From NCBI RefSeq assembly GCF_013744875.1, contig NZ_CP059399.1, positions 8,122,001-8,186,000 on the forward strand: a DNA stretch of 64,000 nucleotides, read 5' to 3'. Shown here one piece after another: positions 42,930 through 51,204 of the stretch. This DNA comes from Nocardia huaxiensis (lineage in GTDB: Bacteria > Actinomycetota > Actinomycetes > Mycobacteriales > Mycobacteriaceae). A program made the translations under genes and the position numbers. Position 1 is the stretch's first letter. Each line of letters starts with the position of its first letter. The notes below the pieces were generated by a model, which saw only the letters and a list, made by a program, of their open reading frames with translations, did not search any database and was not told the DNA's origin.

Positions 42930-43832
42930 GTGGCACCGGATACGGTGAGCCTGCGGTACTTCCTGGTGCTGGCGCAGGAGTTGAACTTCACCCGCGCGGC
43001 CGCCCGTATCGGCATCGCACAGCCCGCACTCAGCGCCCGAATGCGCCGACTGGAGGCGGAACTCGGGACAACCCTGCTGATTCGCAATACGCGAAGCGTC
43101 GAATTGACCACGGCCGGTATGGCTTTGGCAGAGTCCGCGCCACCCGCACTGGCCGCGCTGGACCGCGCATGGGACACCGCCCGGCGTGCGGGAACCGGTG
43201 AACTGGGCACGCTGCGCATCGGATACAGCCTCAGCACCGGGGCCGAGACGGCACCGGCCCTGGTGGACAAGCTCATTCGCAGCAGCCCCGGACTCGAGGT
43301 CAGCGCCGTCCCGATGACGACACCGGAAATCTCCCCCGCCGTCGCCGACGGCCGCATCGACGCGGGCATCACCCGCGGTGAACAACCAGGTCGCGGCATA
43401 CGCCGTTTCCTCCTGCGACGCGAGCGCATCGGAGTCCAACTGGCTCAACATCATCCGCTCGCCGAACACCCGGAAATCGACATCGCCGACGCCGCCGCCT
43501 ATCCCCTGAGACTGCCCGACCGCACAGCCAATCCCGTGATCCACGATCAGCTCTCCGCACTCTTCCGCGGCCCCCGCCTGACCCCCCGATTCCACACCCC
43601 CGCAATCTCCTTCGACCCATCCCAGCGCGACCTGCGCGACGGACTCACCCTCGCCCCGGCCAGCGAAATCGCACTCACGACACAAGCGGCCGGCCTCACC
43701 TGGCGACCCCTGCGAGGCGCACCCACCTTGACCATCCACCTGGTCCTCCCCCGCGTGCAGTCACCACTGCACCACCGCATCCGCGCCATCGCCAAAACCT
43801 TGGCGCACGAACTGCATTGGCTGCCGGACTGA
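42930..43832 (+). CDS. LysR family transcriptional regulator
   Basis: A 300-residue LysR regulator. The N-terminal winged helix-turn-helix is in TVSLRYFLVLAQELNFTRAA, ARIGIAQPALSARMRRLEAE and LGTTLLIRNTRSVELTTAGM. The periplasmic-binding-like effector domain begins about residue 90 (GELGTLRIGYSLSTGAETAP). GTG 42930 follows GAGGGGGGC. It probably controls the divergent EthD gene 145 bases away. The inducer is unknown. Confidence 0.9.
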   Translation: MAPDTVSLRYFLVLAQELNFTRAAARIGIAQPALSARMRRLEAELGTTLLIRNTRSVELTTAGMALAESAPPALAALDRAWDTARRAGTGELGTLRIGYSLSTGAETAPALVDKLIRSSPGLEVSAVPMTTPEISPAVADGRIDAGITRGEQPGRGIRRFLLRRERIGVQLAQHHPLAEHPEIDIADAAAYPLRLPDRTANPVIHDQLSALFRGPRLTPRFHTPAISFDPSQRDLRDGLTLAPASEIALTTQAAGLTWRPLRGAPTLTIHLVLPRVQSPLHHRIRAIAKTLAHELHWLPD

Positions 43833-44014
43833 CGCCGACCGGGTGGACGAGCCGCGCGAGGACAACTTCGCCGCGCCGAACAGCGCGACATTCGGCAATA
43901 CAGTGCGATCGGCCAAGCCCGGATGGCAACGGCCGGTGGATCTTCCGACGTGCCGATCTGTCCCGTTCCATCAACGCACTCAGCGGCAGACGAGTGAGAT
44001 CTGAACGAGCTCGG

Positions 44015-44377
44015 TCAGAAACCGTCGAGGCCGAGGACTTTCGCACGATAGACGAGCGCATCCATCGCCCAGTGAATGCTCGGCCTGACCTCTGGCTCCG
44101 CGGCGTCACGCACCGCCTTGACCGCTTCGATTCGACGTCCCTCCTGCAGCAATCGATCGAACTCGGCACGAGCTTCGGCAGGCAACTGCGGCCACTCAGC
44201 ACGCACCACGCACTTACTGCACACTTCGGAAAACCGGGATCTCAGATACGTCTGCAGCACACCGCATTCCACACACGGGGACGAGATGTACTGCTTCGAG
44301 CAAGCAGGACACAGCACCGCAAGTCCAGGTTCGGCCGCAGTTCCGGCTGCTCCGCATATCCAGCAATCGAGTCGCAC
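44015..44377 (-). CDS. Small zinc-ribbon protein
   Basis: A 120-residue protein with eight cysteines in the first half, in four CxxC pairs (CWICG, CPACSKQ, CVECGV, CSKCVVR), enough for two zinc ribbons. The second half is helical, with LLQEGRRIEAVKAVRDAAEP resembling the C-terminal helix of ribosomal protein L7/L12 by eye. Function unknown. It lies alone between the LysR gene and the GT39 region, inside the rearranged segment. Confidence 0.7.
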   Translation of the reverse strand: MRLDCWICGAAGTAAEPGLAVLCPACSKQYISSPCVECGVLQTYLRSRFSEVCSKCVVRAEWPQLPAEARAEFDRLLQEGRRIEAVKAVRDAAEPEVRPSIHWAMDALVYRAKVLGLDGF

Positions 44378-44389
44378 GACTTCAGTCTC

Positions 44390-44562
44390 TGCTGTCGACC
44401 GCGAACCGGCACAGCCAATTTATCTTCGTCCGCTCCGCGCCGACGGCACCGACCAGTGCGACACGCGGCATGACGAAATTCGATCCGTACTGGCTGAGCT
44501 CCCGGCTGAGGCGGCCGAGCGGTTGATCGAGAGTTGGCGAGCCTCCAGGGCACAGACCTGAT
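44390..44562 (+). other. Coding-like remnant without a start codon
   Basis: One plus-strand frame translates to PIYLRPLRADGTDQCDTRHD and then IRSVLAELPAEAAERLIESW RASRAQT before a stop at 44560-44562. Third positions are GC-rich and the sequence looks like the natural C-terminus of a protein, but there is no plausible start, because upstream sequence is the zinc-ribbon gene on the other strand. It may be the remaining 3' end of a displaced gene, immediately before the hairpin at 44566-44593. Confidence 0.35.
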
Positions 44563-44565
44563 CAG

Positions 44566-44593
44566 CGGGGCCCGCTGCTGGAAGCGGGCCCCG
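44566..44593. terminator. Stem-loop at the 3' end of the intact GT39 gene
   Basis: CGGGGCCCGC (44566-44575) and GCGGGCCCCG (44584-44593) form a perfect 10-bp stem with an eight-base loop, 25 bases beyond the GT39 stop. It belongs to the same family as the hairpins at 40526, 41957 and 42421. Confidence 0.75.
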
Positions 44594-44618
44594 TGAAACA
44601 TGCTGGTGTGCAGTTGGA

Positions 44619-46943
44619 TTACGACTTGGGCTGGGTCAGGTCGTAGAGGGTTATGCCGTCGACTTCGTGGGCGGTGTAGTGCTCCTTGACCCACTGGGTG
44701 ATCAGGGTGCTCTCCAGGGTTTCGGTGCTGCCGGGGCGCTGTAGGCCCTGGCGTCCGCCGATGAAGTAGTGGATCTTGCCTTCCTGGACGTACTTCTGGA
44801 ATTGGGCGAGGGTGGGGGATGGGTCGGTGCCGTTGAAGCCGCCGATCGGCATGACCGGGAGCTGGGTGGCCAGCTGGAATCCGGCTGCGCTGTTGGCGCT
44901 CACGGTGGCCGCGACCCAGGTGTACTTGTCGCCGTCGGCGAGGAGCATGCCGTTCACTCGGTCGCTGGGACGGCTGGCCATCATGACGCCGCCGGCCGTT
45001 GTGCCGTTGGTGTCCTTGCCTGCGTCGCCCGTGCCGGTGGGGCCGGTCGCTGGTGCGGCCGGGGCCGTGGTGGGGGCGGTCGTGGTCGGAGCTGTGGTTG
45101 TCGCTCCGGTTCCGGTCTGGCCGTTCGGGTTTCCGCCGGGCACGCAGTTCGCCGGTGCGCCGGGCGGCGGGCCGCCGTTCGGGGGTGCTCCGGCACCCGG
45201 GGGCGGGCCACCGGGGCCGCCGTTGGGCGGTGCGCCGTTGGGCGGCGGCGGGCAGTTGGCCTGTCCGGCGTTCGGCTGGCCGGTGACGGGTGCCGGCGTC
45301 GTCGGCGCTGTCGTGGTCGGTGCCGTCGTCGTAACCGGTTGGCCCTGACCGTTTCCAGCGTTCTCCGTTCGGTTGCCGTCCGGTCCGCCCTTCGGGCCGC
45401 CGCCGGGGGCCATGCCGCGCACGCTCGGACCGGCGGAGGGGATCGGGCCCTCGGCGGCATTCGTCAGCGTGTCCGCGCTGTAGGCGAAGGGGGCGGCGAG
45501 GCCGGCCAGCACTGCGAGAGTGGCTGTGGCGAGGCCGAATTTGCGGGAGGTGTGCACCAGCACTGCGAGGGTGGCGGTGATTCCCGCCACCAGGATCACC
45601 CAGCGCAGCCAGGGCAGGAAGGATTCGCTGCGGGACAGCAGGATCCAAGCCATGACGGTGGTCGCGCCCAGGGCGAGTGCCAATGTCAGCCGGACCCAGA
45701 GCTTTTCGCGTTCTCGCCAGAGCAGGGTGCCGCCCGCCGCGACCAGCACGGCGATCGCCGGAGCCAGGGCCACCGTGTAGTACTGGTGGAAGATGCCCTT
45801 CATGAAGCTGAAGACCAGCGCGGTCACAGCCAGCCAGCCGCCCCACAGGAGCAGCGTCGCCCGCTGCTGATCGGTGCGAGCCGCCTTGCCGCGCAACACG
45901 AGCGCGCCGAGTAGCAGGATCACCGCCGCCGGAATCAGCCAGGCGATCTGACCGCCCTGTGCGGGTTCGAACAGCCGGGTCGGGCCGGGCTTGCCCCAGA
46001 GAATATTGCTGACTCCGCCGCCGCCACCGGGTGTGCCCGCCGCACCGGCGGTATCCGCGCTACCGGCGGCTCCGCCCATTTCCGGACCGACGCTGCCCTT
46101 CTCATTGCCGGTGAGCCGCCCGAAGCCGTTGTAGCCGAGCGTCAGCTCGATGATCGAGTTGTGCTGGGAGCCACCGAAGTACGGCCGGTCATCCACCGGC
46201 CACAGCACCGCGATGAGCACCCACCAGCCCGCACCGACCAGCACCGCGGCTCCGGCCGCGAACAACTGCGCAATACGCTTGCCGAGCGCGGGCGGCCCGG
46301 CGAACAGGTAGGTGAGCGCCAGCGCCGGCACCACCAGCAGCACCTGCAATTGCTTTGCCAGGAAACCCAATCCGATGAACAGCCCGGTGAGCACCAGCCA
46401 CCGCCAGCGTCCATCGGCGAGTGCCCGGGTCATGGCCCACGCGGCGGCGACCATGAACAGCACCAGCATGGCGTCCGGATTGTTGAACCGGAACATCAGT
46501 GTCGCAACGGGAGTCACCGCCAGCACGAGTCCGGCCAGCAGCCCGGCCGCAGCCCCGAAATTGCGGCGCACCGTAGCCCACAGCAGCGCAACCGATCCCA
46601 CGCCCATCAACACCTGCGGTGCGAGCATGCTCCAGCTGTGCAACCCGAATGCCCTGACCGACAAGGCCATCGGCCACAGCGACAGCGGCGTCTTGTCGAC
46701 GGTGATGGAGTTCGCGCCGTCCGAGGAGCCGAAGAAGAAGGCTTTCCACGACACCGACCCGGCCTGCACCGCGGCCGAATAGAAGGGGTTGGCCCAATTG
46801 TTGGCCGACAGGTTCCAGAACCAGGCGGCCGCGGTGCCGATCAGCAGCACCGCCAGCGCCACGTATTCCCAGCGCCCGGAACGGTTTTCCGGTTCGGGCG
46901 GAGCAGGCGAGACGGGCCGGGGCTCGGTCAGGGTCGCTGTCAT
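44619..46943 (-). CDS. GT39-type glycosyltransferase (YkcB/ArnT-like), membrane
   Basis: A 774-residue membrane glycosyltransferase using a polyprenyl-linked sugar. About a dozen helices occupy residues 25-490; the first loop has WANPFYSAAVQAGSVSWKAF and DKTPLSLWPMALSVRAFGLH, the acidic catalytic region of this group. Residues about 495-650 are a low-complexity linker with two TTTAPTTTAPTT-type blocks around a Pro/Gly/Asn-rich stretch (PPNGGPGGPPPGAGAPPNGG). Residues 651-774 form a soluble C-terminal domain (DGDKYTWVAATVSANSAAGF, PGSTETLESTLITQWVKEHY). It overlaps the GT2-GtrA gene by four bases, the YkcC/YkcB pairing for glycosylating envelope components. Its 3' end has a decayed duplicate at 42016-42378. 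Confidence 0.9.
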   Translation of the reverse strand: MTATLTEPRPVSPAPPEPENRSGRWEYVALAVLLIGTAAAWFWNLSANNWANPFYSAAVQAGSVSWKAFFFGSSDGANSITVDKTPLSLWPMALSVRAFGLHSWSMLAPQVLMGVGSVALLWATVRRNFGAAAGLLAGLVLAVTPVATLMFRFNNPDAMLVLFMVAAAWAMTRALADGRWRWLVLTGLFIGLGFLAKQLQVLLVVPALALTYLFAGPPALGKRIAQLFAAGAAVLVGAGWWVLIAVLWPVDDRPYFGGSQHNSIIELTLGYNGFGRLTGNEKGSVGPEMGGAAGSADTAGAAGTPGGGGGVSNILWGKPGPTRLFEPAQGGQIAWLIPAAVILLLGALVLRGKAARTDQQRATLLLWGGWLAVTALVFSFMKGIFHQYYTVALAPAIAVLVAAGGTLLWREREKLWVRLTLALALGATTVMAWILLSRSESFLPWLRWVILVAGITATLAVLVHTSRKFGLATATLAVLAGLAAPFAYSADTLTNAAEGPIPSAGPSVRGMAPGGGPKGGPDGNRTENAGNGQGQPVTTTAPTTTAPTTPAPVTGQPNAGQANCPPPPNGAPPNGGPGGPPPGAGAPPNGGPPPGAPANCVPGGNPNGQTGTGATTTAPTTTAPTTAPAAPATGPTGTGDAGKDTNGTTAGGVMMASRPSDRVNGMLLADGDKYTWVAATVSANSAAGFQLATQLPVMPIGGFNGTDPSPTLAQFQKYVQEGKIHYFIGGRQGLQRPGSTETLESTLITQWVKEHYTAHEVDGITLYDLTQPKS

Positions 46944-48202
46944 CGAGTACCTCCGGTTTCTGCCAGTTCACGGCCGCGCGGCGCATTGCGGAACACCCAG
47001 CGCAGGCCGACGAAGCGCATGAGGGTGGTGACGAGGTTGGCGGTCACCAGCACGAGGAGCTGCAAGTGCACCTCCGCGCCGGGCCACCAGTGGTGCAGGG
47101 TGTAGAGCGAACCGCTGGTGAGCAGCAGCCCGAACCCGAAGATCAGCAGACCCTGGAAGTGATGCGAGACGGCCTGCGCGGACCCGCGCACGCCGAAGGT
47201 GAAGGCGCGGTTGGCCGCGGTATTGCCGATCGCGGTGAGCAGCAGCGCCAGGAAGTTGGCCGCCTGCGGACCCGTGATCGGTTGCAGCACAACATAGAGC
47301 GCCAGGTAGGCGAGCGTGCACCCGATGCCGACGATGGCGAAGCGCACCAGCTGCCCGACCATGCCCAGCGGCACGCCCTCGACCAGTGGTTCGCGGCCGA
47401 TGGCGGCGCGCAGTTCGTTGATGGGCAGTTGCCCGGTGGCCAGTGCCGTGCCGACCCGCCAGATTCCCCGCAGGTCCTTGCGCGCGGTGTCGAGGATGTC
47501 GACGCGGCTGTCCGGATCGTCGATCCAGTCCACCGGCACCTCGTGAATGCGCAGCCCGGTGCGTTCGGCGAGCACCAGCAGTTCGGTGTCGAAGAACCAT
47601 TCGCCGTCTTCCACCAGCGGCAGCAGCACTCGCGCCACCTCGGTGCGCATGGCCTTGAATCCGCATTGCGCGTCGGAGAACTTGGCCTGCAGCGAGGTTC
47701 GCAGAATCAGGTTGTAGCCGCGCGAGATCAGTTCGCGCTTCATGCCGCGCACCACTCGCGAGGAGGATGCCAGGCGGGTGCCGATGGCCAGATCGGAGTG
47801 CCCGGAGACCAGCGGAGCGATCAACGGCAGCAGTGCGTTCAGGTCCGTCGAAAGGTCGACGTCCATGTACGCGACCACCTGGGCGTCGGAGTCCTGCCAC
47901 ACCGTGCGCAGCGCGCGGCCGCGGCCCTTGCGGTCCAGGTGCACGACCCGCACGCCGTCGAGCTCGGCCGCCAGCTGCCCGGCGACGAGCATGGTGTCAT
48001 CGGTGGATGCGTTGTCGGCGATGGTGATTCGCGCGGAGAACGGGAAGTTCCCGTGCAAGAATTCGTGCAGTCGCCGCACGCACGGGCCGAGATCGCGTTC
48101 CTCGTTGTAGACGGGCACGACCACGTCGACAACAGGGGCGAGCACGGCCTCGGCTGGTTTCGCCGCCACATCGGCGGTCGCGATGTCGATCATGTCCCCC
48201 AC
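46940..48202 (-). CDS. Bifunctional GT2 glycosyltransferase / GtrA-like membrane protein (YkcC-like)
   Basis: A 420-residue fusion. Residues 20-250 are a GT2 domain like dolichol-phosphate mannosyltransferase (VDVVVPVYNEERDLGPCVRR, ADNASTDDT, YMDVDLSTDLNALLPLI, SDAQCGFKAMR). Residues 280-400 are a four-helix GtrA domain (LVRFAIVGIGCTLAYLALYV, LLLTAIGNTAANRAFTFGVR). It likely charges polyprenyl phosphate with a sugar and flips or presents it for the downstream GT39 enzyme, which its stop overlaps by four bases. GTG 48202 or ATG 48193 could be the start. It is transcribed after thiD, 60 bases downstream of that gene's stop. Confidence 0.9.
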   Translation of the reverse strand: MGDMIDIATADVAAKPAEAVLAPVVDVVVPVYNEERDLGPCVRRLHEFLHGNFPFSARITIADNASTDDTMLVAGQLAAELDGVRVVHLDRKGRGRALRTVWQDSDAQVVAYMDVDLSTDLNALLPLIAPLVSGHSDLAIGTRLASSSRVVRGMKRELISRGYNLILRTSLQAKFSDAQCGFKAMRTEVARVLLPLVEDGEWFFDTELLVLAERTGLRIHEVPVDWIDDPDSRVDILDTARKDLRGIWRVGTALATGQLPINELRAAIGREPLVEGVPLGMVGQLVRFAIVGIGCTLAYLALYVVLQPITGPQAANFLALLLTAIGNTAANRAFTFGVRGSAQAVSHHFQGLLIFGFGLLLTSGSLYTLHHWWPGAEVHLQLLVLVTANLVTTLMRFVGLRWVFRNAPRGRELAETGGTR

Positions 48203-48262
48203 GGTCGTGCAATACTCTGGGCCATCCCTGCGTCGACGCTGGGAGGTTCCTGGGAGCCGAGG

Positions 48263-49120
48263 CTATGCGTTCACCGGTCCGGTGTGCAATCGCCATAGCG
48301 GCGAGACCGGCCCGTGTCCCGCGCCCAGGTCGTAGGACGCCTCGAGGCAGCGATAGGTCCATTCCTTGGCGAAGGCCACGGCATCCGGTACCGAATATCC
48401 GTGTGCGAGTGCGCAGGTGATGGCCGCGGCCAGGGTGTCGCCACCGCCGTGATCGTTGCCGGTGGACAGGCGCGGAGCAGGCAGTTCGTGGAATGTGTCG
48501 CCGTCGTAGAGCAGGTCGGTGCTCTGCTCGGACGAGCGCAGGTGCCCGCCCTTCACGATGGCCCACCGCGGGCCGAGCGCGTGCAGTGCCTCGGCGGCCT
48601 TGCGCGCGGACTGCTCGTCGTCAACGTCGATGCCGGTGAGAAGTCGCACTTCGTCCAGGTTCGGCGTGACCACGGTGGCCAGCGGGATCAGCGTGTGCCG
48701 CACCGCGTCCAGGGCTTCGGCGTGCAGCAGCGCGTCACCGTGCATGGAGGCCGCGACCGGGTCCACCACGAGGGGAATGCTGCCGTCGCGTCCGATGCCG
48801 ACCTCGCGGCAGACCCCCGCCACCGCCTCGATGATGGCCGTCGATGCCAGCATGCCGGTCTTGGCTGCCCCGATTCCGATGTCCCCCACCACGGTTCGCA
48901 CCTGATCAGCCACGATGTGCGGCGGAATCTCGTGAAAACCGCTCACGCCCAAGGTGTTCTGGACGGTCACGGCCGCGACGGCGACGCACGCGTGCACGCC
49001 GCACATGGCCATGGTGCGCGAGTCGGCCTGGATGCCCGCGCCGCCGCCGGAGTCGGTGCCCGCGATGGTGAGCGCACGCACCGGGGTCGAGCCGTTCGGA
49101 GCAAGCGGTAGGTATTCCAC
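48263..49120 (-). CDS. thiD: Hydroxymethylpyrimidine/phosphomethylpyrimidine kinase
   Basis: A 285-residue ribokinase-fold kinase acting twice on hydroxymethylpyrimidine, the product of ThiC, to give the pyrophosphate for thiamine. N-terminal TIAGTDSGGGAGIQADSRTM, the GAAKTGMLAS segment, VVDPVAASMHGDALL and the anion-hole loop DHGGGDTLAAAITCALAHGY are present. In E. coli-type enzymes the last motif is GTGCTLSAA; here Asp replaces the Cys, as I recall for actinobacterial ThiD. GTG start. No riboswitch is visible ahead of it. Confidence 0.93.
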   Translation of the reverse strand: MEYLPLAPNGSTPVRALTIAGTDSGGGAGIQADSRTMAMCGVHACVAVAAVTVQNTLGVSGFHEIPPHIVADQVRTVVGDIGIGAAKTGMLASTAIIEAVAGVCREVGIGRDGSIPLVVDPVAASMHGDALLHAEALDAVRHTLIPLATVVTPNLDEVRLLTGIDVDDEQSARKAAEALHALGPRWAIVKGGHLRSSEQSTDLLYDGDTFHELPAPRLSTGNDHGGGDTLAAAITCALAHGYSVPDAVAFAKEWTYRCLEASYDLGAGHGPVSPLWRLHTGPVNA

Positions 49121-49208
49121 GTCCGCGACCCTACCCGGGCGGGGTGACGCCCGTCGCAGCCCTTCGTGCGCGGTCGAAACACGAGATCAGGACCCGAACA
49201 TCAAGTGT

Positions 49209-49229
49209 TAATGAAAACCGTTACCATTA
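49209..49229 (+). promoter_or_regulatory. Zur-like box overlapping the CobW promoter
   Basis: TAATGAAAACCGTTACCATT (plus a final A) is an imperfect 21-bp palindrome with perfect outer arms TAATG and CATTA. It matches the actinobacterial Zur pattern (AATGAAAACGNTTTTCATT-like) in spacing and composition. TACCAT (49222-49227) inside it can be the -10 box, seven bases from the GTG start at 49234, so a bound repressor would block initiation. Confidence 0.7.
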
Positions 49230-49233
49230 GCTG

Positions 49234-50382
49234 GTGACTTCAGCCCCGAACGATGCCCGCCTGCCCGTGACCGTGCTGTCCGGGTTCCTCGGCGCCGGCA
49301 AGACGACCCTGCTCAACCACATCCTCGCCAACCGTGACGGCCGCCGGGTGGCGGTCATCGTCAATGACATGAGCGAGGTGAATATCGACGCCGCACTCGT
49401 GGCCGGCCAGGGACACCTGGATCGGACCGAGGAGAAGCTGGTCGAACTCACCAACGGCTGCATCTGCTGCACGCTGCGCGAGGACCTCATCGAATCGGTG
49501 GGCAAGCTGGCGCGGGAGGGTCGATTCGATCAGCTGGTGATCGAATCGACCGGCATCTCGGAGCCGATGCCGGTGGCCGCGACCTTCGAATGGGAATTCG
49601 AGGACGGATTCGTGCTCGGCGAGATCGCGAAACTCGACACCATGGTGACCGTGGTCGACGCCTCCACCTTCCTGGCCGAGGTGGTGAAGGGGCAGGCGCT
49701 CGCCGAGCGGAATATGCAAGCGGCGGAAGGGGATGCGCGCACCATCGCCGATCTGCTCGTTGATCAGGTGGAGTTCGCGAATGTGCTGGTGCTCAACAAG
49801 ACCGATCTGGTGAGCGCGAATGCCCTTGGGAGCGTGGAGGCTACGATCCGGCGGTTGAATCCCACCGCCAAGATCGTGCGTTCCGCGCACGGGGTGGTCG
49901 AGTTGGACCAGGTGCTCGGCACCGGCCTCTACAACCCGGATATCGCCGCCCAATTCGACGGCTGGGAGGACGAGCTCGCGGGCGGCCACACCCCGGAGAC
50001 CGAGGAATACGGCATCAGCAGCCTGACCTTCACCGCCGATCGCCCCTTCCATCCGGAGCGGCTGGAATCCGCTCTGGCGCAACTGCAAAGGCTGCTGCGC
50101 AGTAAGGGCTTCTTCTGGCTGGCGACCCGGCCGGACCTGGCGGCGATCTGGTCCCAGGCCGGTCCCAACCTGACTTTCGAAGCGGGCGCGTACTGGACCG
50201 CGCTGGATATGCCGCCCGGGCAGGAGATCGTCTTCATCGGCGTGAAGCTGGATCGCCCGCATGTGCGGGACCTACTGAATTCCGCCCTGCTCACCGATGC
50301 CGAGATGGAAGCCGGGCCGCAGTCCTGGCTGCGGTACCCGGATCCCTTCCCGTCCTGGGGTGAGACGCACGAACACGCTTGA
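49234..50382 (+). CDS. CobW/COG0523 GTPase, putative zinc metallochaperone
   Basis: A 382-residue G3E-type GTPase. Walker A is [15 protein letters not shown] (17-31); the metal-binding CxCC motif is Cys76-Ile-Cys78-Cys79 in [22 protein letters not shown] and VLNKTDLV (NKxD) complete the nucleotide site. The C-terminal CobW_C domain follows ([20 protein letters not shown]). A Zur-like box in the promoter and the absence of cobalamin genes point to the zinc-starvation branch (YciC/ZNG1-like) that inserts zinc into client proteins. GTG start, apparently leaderless. It converges on the NmrA-like gene with eight bases between stops. Confidence 0.9.
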   Translation: MTSAPNDARLPVTVLSGFLGAGKTTLLNHILANRDGRRVAVIVNDMSEVNIDAALVAGQGHLDRTEEKLVELTNGCICCTLREDLIESVGKLAREGRFDQLVIESTGISEPMPVAATFEWEFEDGFVLGEIAKLDTMVTVVDASTFLAEVVKGQALAERNMQAAEGDARTIADLLVDQVEFANVLVLNKTDLVSANALGSVEATIRRLNPTAKIVRSAHGVVELDQVLGTGLYNPDIAAQFDGWEDELAGGHTPETEEYGISSLTFTADRPFHPERLESALAQLQRLLRSKGFFWLATRPDLAAIWSQAGPNLTFEAGAYWTALDMPPGQEIVFIGVKLDRPHVRDLLNSALLTDAEMEAGPQSWLRYPDPFPSWGETHEHA

Positions 50383-50390
50383 ACCGGAAC

Positions 50391-51014
50391 TCAATTCGAG
50401 ATGCCGGGGGTGCGGCGCATGTAGGTCGAATCGGTGAGCTGCTCGAGCAGGAAGGCCGCGATGTCGGCGCGAGAGATCTTCAGCTTCAAGCCTTTCGCGT
50501 CGGGGGCGACATTGCGCTGGTACGCGCCGGTGGCCGGATCATCGGTGAAGGCCGCCGGCCGCACGATGGTCCAGTCCAGGTCACTCGCCAGCACATGGGA
50601 CTCCTGCTGCACGTGATCGGCGTACGCCTGCCGCAGCAGCAGGCCGAAGAACACGTACTTCCACAGGAAGTTGAGGTTGCCGCGGGAGTCGCCGACACCC
50701 AGGGAGGACATGACGATCAGGCGCTTCACACCCGTCCTGCTCATGGCCTCCATGACGGTGCGGGTGCCCTCGGCGCGGATGACGCCCTTGCGGCCATTGC
50801 CGAGCGTCACGATGACGGCGTCCTGGCCGCTGACCGCCCGCTCCACCGCGGCCGGGTCGAGCACATCGCCCTGCACGACCCGCAGCCGCTGATTCGTGAT
50901 GGCCAGATTCCCGGCCGAGCGAGTGAGCGCGGTGACCTCGTGGCCCTGGGCGAGAGCCTGCTCGACCACCTGACGGCCGACGGTTCCGGTGGCTCCGAAG
51001 ATCGCGATTCGCAT
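50391..51014 (-). CDS. NAD(P)-binding NmrA-like / SDR family oxidoreductase
   Basis: A 207-residue atypical short-chain dehydrogenase. The cofactor site is MRIAIFGATGTVGRQVVEQA; the GDVLDPAAVERAVSGQDAVI, RLIVMSSLGVGDSRG and LDWTIVRPAAFTD segments place it with BLVRB/NmrA-type NAD(P)H-binding proteins. The reaction is unknown. ATG start with TAGGAGA upstream. A perfect 9-bp inverted repeat (GCGTCTCGC, 51102-51127) about 90 bases before the start may be an operator. Confidence 0.88.
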   Translation of the reverse strand: MRIAIFGATGTVGRQVVEQALAQGHEVTALTRSAGNLAITNQRLRVVQGDVLDPAAVERAVSGQDAVIVTLGNGRKGVIRAEGTRTVMEAMSRTGVKRLIVMSSLGVGDSRGNLNFLWKYVFFGLLLRQAYADHVQQESHVLASDLDWTIVRPAAFTDDPATGAYQRNVAPDAKGLKLKISRADIAAFLLEQLTDSTYMRRTPGISN

Positions 51015-51101
51015 TGCATTTCTCCTAGCTGATCTGCTGAAACTTGTTGTTTCGAAGGTGATTTCAGTCTGTCAACCCAGAGCGGCGGGAACCATCGTCG
51101 T

Positions 51102-51127
51102 GCGTCTCGCGGACATGCGCGAGACGC
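51102..51127. promoter_or_regulatory. Inverted repeat upstream of the NmrA-like gene
   Basis: GCGTCTCGC (51102-51110) and GCGAGACGC (51119-51127) are perfect 9-bp arms with an eight-base spacer. It lies in the gap between the NmrA-like gene start and the epoxide hydrolase terminator. Operator or hairpin cannot be told apart from sequence. Confidence 0.4.
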
Positions 51128-51172
51128 TGATCCGAATCTCGCCGCCATGCGCGAGCGTCCATAACGGCCGAT

Positions 51173-51196
51173 GGCCCGCCCTTTCCAGGGCGGGCC
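51173..51196 (-). terminator. Stem-loop after the epoxide hydrolase gene
   Basis: GGCCCGCCC (51173-51181) and GGGCGGGCC (51188-51196) pair perfectly around TTTCCA, nine bases beyond the stop of the minus-strand epoxide hydrolase gene. Confidence 0.7.
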
Positions 51197-51204
51197 CTAT
51201 TCCT

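Noticed and set aside
43833..44014. Possible short gene between LysR and the zinc-ribbon protein
   Set aside because: No frame has a start with ribosome site and coding bias.
40526..44593. Insertion sequence or integron at the thiC locus
   Set aside because: No transposase or integrase frame and no terminal inverted repeats at the segment ends; the borders are gene-end copies and hairpins instead.
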